A DNA stretch of 64,000 bases, from NCBI GenBank assembly GCA_019188255.1, contig JAETXT010000012.1, forward strand, positions 1,178,001 through 1,242,000, read 5' to 3'. This DNA is from Verticillium longisporum (lineage: Eukaryota; Ascomycota; Sordariomycetes; Glomerellales; Plectosphaerellaceae). Position numbers and translations under genes: made by a program. The notes beneath the pieces are model-generated. The model worked only from the letters and a program-made list of their open reading frames with translations. It searched no databases and was not told where the DNA came from. Below are positions 21,857-31,518 of this stretch, one piece after another. Position 1 is the first letter of the stretch. Each line of letters opens with the position of its first letter.

Positions 21857-23904
21857 ATGTCTTCGACCGCCACCACCCTCAAGGGCCAGCCCCTCGACCG
21901 CCCCGTGCTCGATGCCCTGCTGCGTCGTCGCATGTTCTTTACCCCCTCCTTCGAGATCTACGGCGGCGTCGGTGGCCTCTTCGACTACGGTCCTCCCGGC
22001 TGCGCCCTGCAGGCGAACATAATCGATGCTTGGAGGAAACACTTTATCCTCGAGGAGGACATGCTCGAGGTCGACTGCACCGTCCTGACCCCGCACGACG
22101 TCCTCAAGACCAGTGGCCACGTCGACAAGTTTGCCGACTGGATGTGCAAGGACCCCAAGAACGGCGACATCCTCCGCGCCGACCACTTTGTCGAGGACGT
22201 TCTCGAGGCACGCCTCAAGGGTGACAAGGAGGCCCGCGGCCAAAAGGTCGAGGAGGTCGACGACCCCACCAAGAAGAAGAAGCGCAAGCAGAAGACGGAG
22301 GCCATCAAGCTGGAGGATGCCGTCGTCCAGGAGTACGAGGAGGTTCTGGCCAAGATTGACAACTACAACGGCGAGGAGCTCGGCGAGCTCATCAAGAAGT
22401 TCGACCTGCGCAACCCCCTCACCGGTGTCCAGCCCTCGCCCCCGGTCTCCTTCAACCTCATGTTCCAGACCGCCATCGGCCCCAGCAGCAACCTCCCCGG
22501 CTACCTGCGTCCCGAGACGGCCCAGGGCCAGTTCCTGAACTTCGCCAAGCTCCTCGAGTTCAACCAGCAGCAGATGCCCTTCGCCTCGGCGTCCATCGGC
22601 AAGTCCTACAGGAACGAGATCTCGCCCCGTGCTGGTCTCCTGCGTGTGCGCGAGTTCCTCATGGCCGAGATTGAGCACTTTGTCGACCCCGAGGGCGGCA
22701 AGAAGCACCCCAAGTTTCCCGAGGTGGAGAACGTTGAGCTCGCCCTCCTCGCGCGCGACGTCCAGCTCGCCGGCAAGACCGATATCAAGCACGCCACCAT
22801 TGGCGAGGCTGTCAGGACTGGCATGGTTGACAATGAGACTCTCGGCTACTTCATCGCCCGTATCGCTCTCTTCCTGAAGAAGATTGGTGTGGATATGTCC
22901 AAGGTTCGCTTCAGGCAGCACATGCAGAACGAGATGGCGCACTACGCCACCGATTGCTGGGATGCTGAGCTCCTCACCTCGTCTGGCTGGATCGAGTGCG
23001 TTGGCTGTGCCGACAGGAGCGCCTACGACTTGACCGTCCACGCCAAGAAGACCGGTGCCCCTCTCATTGTCAGGGATCGCCTGGATGAGCCCATCATCCG
23101 TGAGCTCTGGGAGGTCGAGGTCGACAAGAAGAAGTTTGGCCCCAAGTTCAAGAAGGACGGCAAGATTGTTGAGGCTGCCCTCGAGGCCACCTCGCAGGAG
23201 CAGCGTGAGGCTCTCGCCAAGCAGCTGTCTGAGAAGGGCAGCCTCGAGCTCGAGGTTGCCGGCGTCGCTGACGGCAAGGTTGAGATCAGCAAGGATCTCG
23301 TGACGATTGAGTTCCGCAAGAAGGTCGAGAACACGAGGGAGTACACCCCCAACGTCATCGAGCCCTCTTTCGGTATCGGTCGTATCCTCTACTCGCTCAT
23401 TGAGCACTCCTACTGGACCCGTGGCAGCGATGGCGGCGACGAGGCCCGCAGCGTAAGTGCAAAATCGTCACTTGATTTGTCACGAACATGTTTTCTAACC
23501 AGTCTCTAGGTCTTGTCCTTCCCCCGACGGTCGCGCCTACCAAGGTCCTCATCGTCCCTCTGTCGGCCAACAAGGCCTTCAAGCCCTTTATTCAGAAGAT
23601 TTCGCAGAAGCTCCGCAAGGTCGGCATCTCCAGCCGCATCGACGATTCGTCGGCGACCATTGGCAAGCGCTACAGCCGCAACGACGAGCTCGGCACCCCT
23701 CTCGGCATCACGATCGATTTCCAATCTGTGCAGGACTCGACCTACACCCTGCGTGACCGCGACTCGACCAAGCAGGTGCGCGCCGATGAGGATGCCATTG
23801 TGGCAGCCGTCCTTAGCATCGTCGAGGGTTCGAAGGAGTGGAAGGACATTGAGGCCGAGCTGCCGGCGTTTGAGGGCCAGGAGGTTGACGTTGCCGTCCG
23901 CTAA
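21857..23904 (+). CDS. GRS1: Glycyl-tRNA synthetase (class II, eukaryotic alpha2 type), probably dual cytosolic/mitochondrial
   Basis: Charges tRNA-Gly. Body from ATG 21857: MSSTATTLKGQPLDRPVLD, the conserved FFTPSFEIYGGVGGLFDYGPPG (motif-1 region), a Lys-rich insertion (~135-150), motif 2 SYRNEISPRAGLLR (~249), and motif 3 FGIGRILYSLIEHSYW (~504). The anticodon-binding domain follows an intron. Exon 1 ends at 23452 (GTAAGT). The acceptor is either TAG 23507-23509, 11 nt after branch site CTAAC, or CAG 23500-23502. The first gives the family sequence VLSF but then loses frame at the five-C run 23521-23525, where six C would read FPPTVAPTKV. The second keeps frame (665 residues) but sits only 4 nt from the branch A. 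An open, Arg/Ser-rich segment in frame upstream of 21857, without any ATG of its own, resembles a mitochondrial presequence. Confidence 0.95.
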
Positions 23905-23993
23905 AGATACCTAACCCACTTGAGATGGTGGGGGTGCTGATTTGATTTTCTTCTTCTATTCGAAGCCCGTGGGGTGTGCCGGAATGGCTGACT

Positions 23994-24042
23994 ATGGAAA
24001 TGGAATGGAAATGGAAATGGAAATGGGAAACGGGGAAATGGT
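23994..24042. repeat. Degenerate (GGAAAT)n array
   Basis: About seven units of ATGGAA / ATGGAAA in a row just after the GlyRS stop, with one shortened unit and a diverged right end. Confidence 0.8.
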
Positions 24043-24546
24043 AGGACCAGGCTCTGTGTGCAGCGAGGAGGGAGTGCTGGCATGAAGCGGCTCTCTACTC
24101 TGCATTAGACGTTGCGTATCGAAAAAGTGTCATAGACGCATGGCAGTTGATTCCGGCATGACGGACGTCTTGTTCAGGCAGAGTGCGTGACGTGCCATGC
24201 TCATCATCTTCACATGGGCCCCCGCGTCGGCTAGCATCGCCCGGGCGCGGTCCGAAGCAGGGATGGGGGCGGCAGGCAGGCAAGCCGGCGCGCGGGGCGA
24301 TCTGTAACAAGCTCGGGACATTCAGAAACGGGCCTCATATGGATGGACATGGGAAAGGGGGGGGCGGAGGGCCAAGAGCTTGCGCGGTTCGTCATGGGCT
24401 GATGATGACGGAAGCGAAGAGAGAAGGGAAGAGAAGGGAGGGAGAGGAACGGGGGCAGGGATCGTGGAAGGAAACGAAATCTGACGTGCGTCCAACTATG
24501 AAACGCAAGGAGCGGTGGCTTGGAATGTTGAGGAGGGCATGGCTTC

Positions 24547-24575
24547 CGCGCGCGCGCGCACACACACACACACAT
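24547..24575. repeat. Alternating purine-pyrimidine tract: (CG)n followed by (CA)n
   Basis: 29 bases alternate strictly between pyrimidine and purine, first as CGCG, then CACA. Sequences of this type are the classical Z-DNA formers; that property is inferred, not shown. Confidence 0.85.
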
Positions 24576-26992
24576 TATGGTCAGACGTTTTGGCTGGCAG
24601 GGTGTGGCTGGTGAGACCGTATTTTCGTCGATGCTTTGGTGGTTTGCGGTTTGGCTTAGAATCAGCATGCACAGATTTGGCACAGCATCACGAGCATTGG
24701 CCCAGGAACAATATGCAGGCGACTTTCTAGAAGCATTCTGAGAATCATCTGCCTCTACTCTGCTAGCCTAGGACTTTGCCGTCGCCAAGCTTAGTGCCTT
24801 CTGCAGGCCTTCTACATGAGCCTTGGTTGCGAAGAGAAGCTCTGCCGAGCAGATGCTCCGTCGTCTGTCAGAGACCACGCCGCCACACGCGACTCCCACC
24901 CAACACGAAACCCAATCAAATGGACAGCGCCTAGTTCAGCAGGGGTGAAACATGCTAGAGGAAAGCGGACGAGTGGCTCGGCGTGTCTGGCGGCGGGTGG
25001 AGATGGAGGGGAAGGGAACGCGGAACGGGGGCGCGGCGCGCGGCCAAGCTGAGATGCGACGCTGCGGCCCCTTTGCCTTTTAGAGGTTTGCCTTTTACCT
25101 TTCACCGTAGAAGGGTGTAGCGGGCAGGTGCTGAGTGGCCTTGAGGGGGCATCAGGTGTCAGGGACAGTGTCTGGATCTCCGGCGTCGAGACGAACGCCC
25201 CCCTTGAGAAATCTGTGCTGTCAAAACCGACTTGAGGCTGACGAGAAAGCAGAATGGCACCCCAATCCATCTCGATGGGGCAGAGTCTATCCTTGGAACC
25301 CCATTTCTTAGCTGTTTTTGCTGCCCGCAGCCGTTGATGTCTGATCGCCTCGATCCCCCCCCCCCCCTTCACCCTTCACCCTTCCCCTGGAGGCTGGACC
25401 GTCCCGAGCCAGCATGACTCTTGTCGCAGGTGTCGATTTGATCATGGCATAGGCTTGGGCCGTGGGCTTGGAGGTGTTTCTGGCCTTTTTTGACTGGATC
25501 GGCAGGCGATCAACTGAATACTGCTAGCCGGTATCATAGGCGAGACAGACAACTGGCGGCAGGAAGTCTCATTGTGTCCGCAATTTGTGCAATCATGTCC
25601 TCACTTGCGTCTCGCCTGGCCTGGGCCTGGGCATGCTACCAGTCTTCAGAGTCAACAGGCGCTGAGCAGTCAGCAGCCACCGCCGGCCATCGCTGGCCTC
25701 TCACAGCCGAAGAAGACAATTGTTTCCCGCTTTTACGGTTCAGGAGACAGTGCCCGCCCGGCGTTGTCTCGTGGGGAGCCGGCATCGACCCTGTTTCTGC
25801 CCAAAACCTGGTGCAGGATGGTTCAGGGGGGTCAGTTTTGAGATGCAAGTAGCTGGATAGTGCAAGTAGAAATAGTAACACCGTACAAGCCCTTGGAAAT
25901 GGCCTCAAAGTGGTCCGGGAGAAAGCACTAGTGCTGTTGACCACACTGTACCACTACAAGCGTGCCCCGGAGAACGCCACAGGACCGCTAAAACGACCAG
26001 GGCCCCGACCACACCACCACCCTGCGATGGCCGGACACATCTTTCCCCTCCAACGTCCTTCCATTTCAGCACGGGAGTGGATCTCGACCATCTCCCAACT
26101 GGTGTAAGCTGTTACACCAAACAGTCGCGACAGAACTGGCGGCGGCTTCTCTGTCATTTGGACCTTTCTCCCCCTCCAGAAACACGTCTCTACTTCCCAA
26201 CCTCTTCGTCACTCTCGCCCTTTTCCCAGTCTCTTACTGCCACGTCGTGCTGTGAGGAGGCTCGAAATCGCGGGGGTCTGCGACGTACGAATACGGAACG
26301 GGAACCCACCAGAATCACCGCCAGCGCCAGTGCCAGCACCAGGACCAGCGATCGCCGCCAGAACCTGGCAGACCCACGAGAAGCGAGATCGTCCGCCGTA
26401 CGCTCTATCCCTTGACAGCTTGTCCGGCCATTCTCAACCCTCTTGCAGAGCCGTACAGCGGTTTTACGTCTCCGAATCGTACTACCCACCAACACAAAAG
26501 GGCCAGCTTCAGTTGCCTTCGCGTTCGACATCACGAGGACCCCGACCCAAGGGCCCTTGACGACAGAGCCGACCCTTTTGATTCCGCCCCGAACCAACGC
26601 TGTGCACGAGCATAATAATCGAGGCAATCCAGGCCGACTTGCATTGCCCGCGTCGCATGCTGCTTTGCCACGACGCCCACAAAAGCCTCTGCTGCCTCCC
26701 CACCTGTACTCTTCGTCGTCGAGGGAAGACGAGAGTAGAGAAAACGAGAGGAGGGACGATAATCCCCCAGCACAAAGAACCCTAAAGGATCGGACGGCCG
26801 ATGTATCCCGGCATGGCTACACAAAGAAGGTACGAGAGACATCCACTGTCAAATCACCGGACTGCAACCCGTCTGCACTTTGCAATCCATCTCCCCGATA
26901 TTGCCTCCTTTGCCTTTGCCCTGTGCCCCCTCGTCTTGCTCGACTCGCTATCAGCTGGTCCGCCAGGGCCTCCTCGTTCAGGGCCCTGGGTA

Positions 26993-27036
26993 GGTCCCTG
27001 GCGGGCCTACTGAAGGTCCCTGGCGGGCCTACTGAA
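26993..27036. repeat. Perfect 22-bp tandem duplication in the CLA4 leader region
   Basis: The unit GGTCCCTGGCGGGCCTACTG plus AA occurs twice head to tail without mismatch, at 26993-27014 and 27015-27036. It lies about 470 bases upstream of the CLA4 ATG, and GGCCCTGG occurs nearby on both sides. Confidence 0.9.
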
Positions 27037-27492
27037 GAACGGCCCTGGCACAGCATATGAGAGTTAAGGCTGGTTGACGAGTGGGGTTCATTTCGATTCG
27101 CACCCCTACAGTGGAAGCCGCGCTCGACCCCTTCTTTCCCTCCCACGCCCGCTACCAATCCCACTCCTTCTTGCCTGCCTCGCCCACTGGGTACCGGTGC
27201 TGCCCTGGGCTGCCCGATCTCCAACCGACCACGGCCAATTCACCTGACTGCCTGACCTCCTGAGTGCTCTTCCCATCATCACCTCCCTCTCTTGTCTGTC
27301 GCTGCACTGCTGCCATCTTCCCCCTTCACCGAGTCTGCTGCAGATTCATTCGTCGAGGCGGTCGCAGGCTTGCAGCTAGCCACAACTCGATTTATTGCCC
27401 GACTTGTCTCTTAACCTCCCCCTACCTGTCATTCTCTACCGCCTGAGCCGAAATCCCCCCACCCACCGCCCCTTTGCCTCGCCTGCGCGCAT

Positions 27493-27513
27493 ATGCCGAC
27501 CGACCATGGCTAA
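27493..27513 (+). CDS. Six-codon upstream ORF overlapping the CLA4 start codon
   Basis: ATG CCG ACC GAC CAT GGC TAA. It begins 13 nt before the CLA4 ATG (27506) and ends inside codon 3 of it, in another frame. If the transcript includes it, scanning ribosomes would have to leak past it. Translation is unproven. Confidence 0.35.
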   Translation: MPTDHG

Positions 27514-30203
27514 CGACCGCAGCGTCTACTCGTCCGGCCAGTTCATGAACCCAGGCCCGGCCCCGAGACCTCCCACCGACAACAGACCCAGACTCGCCCT
27601 CACCCCAAATGCCAACCTCCCCGGTAGCATGGCCAACATGGCCATCTCCCCATCCGGAGCACCACCACTTCGACCTACACCGGGTCCACCATTTCTCTGC
27701 CCATCGCACGTCAAAACTCGAGCCAGACCGATGGCATGGGCGGCGTCACCATCAGGATGGAGGGTTGGGTGCAAGTAAATGAAAGCAAGAACTTTATCAA
27801 CCCCTCGAACCCCAGGCAACTTGTCCTCCTCAAAGAGGGGCTCGTCTTCAACAAGACGGAGGGCGGCAAGTTCGCCTACACACTATACCTGAAAGATGTC
27901 GTCAACGTCGGCCGAGTCGAGGCTGCAGGGACCATCTTTGAGATCAAGAGGAACCCCAACGGGTCGTCCAACAGCCCCGGCGAGGACGACGGGCAAACCA
28001 AGACGCTGCAGATCCGAGTCAAGAGCGACGATGATCTGTATGAATGGATCGACCTCATCTACGGCGCATGCCCTGGTATGGGAGGCGTCAGCAACCCCAC
28101 CAACTTCTCCCACGCCGTTCACGTCGGCTTCGATCCGCAGACTGGCGAGTTCGTCGGCCTGCCACCCGAGTGGTCGAAGCTGCTCAACTCATCCGCCATC
28201 ACAAAGGAGGATTACGAGCGGAGTCTCCAGGCTGTGTTTGACGTCCTCGCCTTCTACTCCGACCTCTCGAACCGTGCCGGTAATCCCCCACAGTACCCAA
28301 GCCTCACTCCCACGCCGCCAGTGTCCAGTCAGCAGAACAAGCAGCTTGGTTACGGCAATGCAGGCGCCGGCGTAGCGCCGCCTCGCCCGATGCCCCCTTC
28401 TCAGCCACAGAGACAGCCTAGCTACAACACGCAGGCCTCGCCCCAGAGCCAGAGGAAGCCATCGGCGTCAGATCAACAAGACCAGATGCAACGTCAGCAG
28501 ATGCAAATGCAGGAGACCCGTGATCGGGAACTTCAGCAGCGCGACCAGCGTGATCGAGATGCCCAGCGCATGCGGCAGATGTAGGCACAACGGCAGCGTG
28601 AGATTGACGAGGCTAACCGTCGTGATCTGGAAGCCTACAACGCTGCCATCCCCAAAACCAAGGTCCCGATGGCCCAGCAAGAGCTCGGCGGCTACGGAGG
28701 TGGTGGCTCTTCCTCCCCGTCTCCGGCGGATCGGTACAACCCTTCCAGAGCCGCACCAGCGGCGCCGAAAGCCAGCAACCAGCAGGTCGGCAGCCTGCGC
28801 GCACAGCGTCCCGCACCCTCTCCCCCCACGGCTGGCTCCACACGGCCGCCCCTCAGCTCGCAGCAGAGCTCCGGCTCTCTGCGAGATCCCAACCAGGCTC
28901 AACGAGCGCCGCCGCGACCTGACCCGAACCAACAGCGTTACCCGAACGGCAGCTCAGCCTCGCAGCCCCGGCAGAACGGTCCCAGCCAGGCCCAGGCTCC
29001 GTCACGCCTCCCCGCGCCTGTGAAGCCCTTGAACGTCAACAAGGCCCCGGCGCCCCAGCCGTCGGACGGCGTCAAGGCTGCCGAGGCGGCCTTGTCTGCG
29101 AAGGCCCCGGCATCCGAGCGTAAGCAGGATGTGCGCATGTCAACCATGTCCGAGGGTGAGGTGATGGCCAAGCTTAAAGAGGCTGTTTCCAAGGACGACC
29201 CCAACCTATCGTACTCGAAGCAGAAGAAGATTGGCCAGGGTGCCTCAGGATCCGTCTATGTCGCCAAGGTCAAGGAGACGGCACAATCGCCTATTGCCCG
29301 TGAACTTTTGCGGTCGCAAGGTCTCAAGGCCCAAGTCGCCATTAAGCAAATGGACCTCGCACACCAGCCGAGGAAGGAGCTCATTGTCAACGAGATTATG
29401 GTCATGAAGGACAGCCGACACCGCAACATTGTCAACTTCTTGGACGCTTTCCTACGCAACAACAACTCGGAGCTGTGGGTTGTCATGGAATTTATGGAGG
29501 GCGGTGCCCTCACGGATGTGATTGATGGCAATACGAGCATCAGCGAGGAGCAGATTTCGACCATCTGCCTTGAGGTAAGACGATGCAACCTTGATTCGGG
29601 ATGGAACGCAGCTGACCAGTTCAGACGTGCCGTGGTCTTCAGCACCTTCACTCGCAGAACATTATTCACCGTGATATCAAGAGTGACAACGTGCTTTTGG
29701 ACGCCCGTGGTAACGTGAAGATTAGTGAGTTCATACAGACCCCCTCCCCACCCTCGCGAAGCAATGGCAGATTACTGACCGCGATCAATGTAGCCGACTT
29801 TGGCTTTTGCGCCAAGCTCACGGAAAGCAAGTCGAAGCGTGCGACCATGGTCGGCACGCCGTACTGGATGGCACCTGAGGTGGTCAAGCAGAAGGAGTAC
29901 GGCCCCAAGGTGGATATCTGGTCGCTAGGCATCATGGCCATCGAGATGATCGAGTCGGAGCCGCCGTACCTCAATGAGGAGCCGCTCAAGGCGCTGTATC
30001 TCATCGCGACGAACGGTACGCCGCGTCTCAAGAAGCCGGAGAAGCTGAGCAAGGAGCTCAAGGCCTTCCTGTCGGTATGCTTGTGCGTGGACGTCATGAG
30101 CCGTGCTTCGGCGGAGGAGCTGCTGCTGCACGATTTCCTCAAGCACGGATGCCCTCTGTCGAGCCTCGCGGATCTCCTCGCCTTCAAGAAGACGGCCAAA
30201 TAA
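27506..30203 (+). CDS. CLA4: PAK-family kinase Cla4 (PH, CRIB, kinase), with an apparent 1-nt frameshift and an in-frame TAG
   Basis: Cdc42/Rac effector kinase acting in polarity, septation and hyphal growth. Exons: 27506-29574, 29625-29724, 29794-30203. The N-terminus [13 protein letters not shown] and [19 protein letters not shown] match family Cla4. The frame then needs one added base near 27648-27657 to continue as [20 protein letters not shown]. The PH domain starts at [13 protein letters not shown]; the CRIB motif is [14 protein letters not shown]; a Pro/Gln-rich linker follows. The kinase domain has [13 protein letters not shown], Lys in [24 protein letters not shown] and GTPYWMAPE. 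With one added base the three exons total exactly 860 codons. A TAG at 28582-28584 interrupts the Gln-rich linker (MRQM stop [14 protein letters not shown]), and reading frame and homology continue after it. PH plus CRIB separates it from Ste20. Confidence 0.93.
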
Positions 30204-31518
30204 GTCGGCGGCCGACGGCGGACGGGCACAGAGTGGAGAAGACCATGATGGTCATGGCCGCGACCGTTATTTTGATTGGGGGCCCTGAATTGGTTTGGAT
30301 TACTGCGGGATTGCGTGACGAAATAACTTACTAGATGACCAAGTCGGGCGTTTCGTGGATCTACGGAGGTGGTTGAAGGGGGAGAAGACGCTCAATGACA
30401 GGAGGAGCAGAGGAGAGAGACAAGGGAAAGAAGCGCTGAGAAGCAGAGGAAGGATTTTCGCCCACCTTACGGCGATGGGTAATCGGTAGAAACGGCAAGG
30501 CGCCAAGCCCGAACACGGCGCGTGGTTCTATGCCGAACAGCGACGGGGCAATGGACAGGACGGACGACGACCGTGGTTGCGGCTGTGGTGACGGTCACGG
30601 TCGTGGTCGCGGTCTCGGTCTGTGGCCTGCGCGGACGAGTGTGCATAGGGACAGGTCTCTCGACAGAGAGGGCACTGCTGCAAGCGAGCGATTGGCCTTG
30701 GGCAAGGGACCGAGTTGATAGGAGTGCCCAATGAAGCGGAATGATCATACCATGGAATTACGAGGTCGGCATGATGCTCGGCGACACTCTCGCCCGTGTA
30801 GTGTGATGGGAAGGATAGGAAGGGCAGGAAGGCAGACAGTGCTGTGGAATCAGCCCTGTGGTCCCCGATTCTGGCATGTCTGCCGGGGGGGTTCGCGCGC
30901 CGTGATTAGTTGGATCGTTAGAAGACGGGACTATGATGCACATAGCGTGGAGCACGGCAGGATGTGACCTGTAGGCTTTGTGTTGGGTCTCCTACTCCAC
31001 GGACGACGAAGACACCGACTACGACGACGAGGCTGACGACTATGAAGGGCTGGTGCGGGGCCGGGCTGGAGGAAGCCGAGCTATTGGTGTGTTGTGGTTC
31101 GGGAAAAACGCGAGGTCTCCAGCGCAGGCGGCCAGCCAAACGAGCTGAAATACGAGGTGTCCCCTCGTAAAACCCGGGTTCCCCAGCACTTGTACCTACC
31201 TGTATCGCGCCTGCTGTCGACGGCGGATGCCGTTGCACTGCTCTCTCGTCTCGTTTCCCCTTCACTGCATCGAACAATCTCATCAAAGGCAAAACCTTGA
31301 TTCGTCGAATGGTGTTCTCCTCCCCACGGCATTTCTCTCGCGCCGGATCAGGGCTTCTTTTGAGTTTTTCTACGCCTTTGTTCTCGGTGGTGTAGCTGGC
31401 TCTCCAAGGTCCTCCAAGCCTGGGCTCTCTCACTTGGGGGGACGGCGAAAGCAACATTGAGGGTGTCACCACCAGCACAACCGCAGGGTGCCCAAGGGGA
31501 TTTTTTTGAGGAGCAGTC
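30204..31518. other. 1.3-kb intergenic region between CLA4 and the Zn2Cys6 gene
   Basis: Contains the 3' side of CLA4 and the upstream region of the next gene. Frames are short or begin at non-ATG codons and are antisense to the downstream exon. Nothing further is recognised. Confidence 0.55.

Larger units (their letters stand above)
23905..27505. other. 3.6-kb intergenic region: GlyRS 3' side and long CLA4 upstream region
   Basis: Starts with a GGAAAT-rich array in the likely GlyRS 3' UTR, then an alternating GC/CA tract, a C13 run at 25355-25367, and, from about 26150, a C- and pyrimidine-rich stretch that looks like a long 5' leader of CLA4. A 205-codon frame at 26443-27060 begins at TTG and has no domain; it is taken as leader sequence, not a gene. 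Confidence 0.55.

Noticed and set aside
21620..23407. 595-codon open frame on the minus strand
   Set aside because: Exact antisense of the GlyRS body. Strong C-ending codon bias on the coding strand removes stops from the complementary frame. The product is Leu/Val/Asp/Glu low-complexity without a family motif.
26443..27060. 205-codon frame upstream of CLA4
   Set aside because: Begins at TTG, has no ATG near its start, contains the 22-bp tandem repeat and has leader-like composition.
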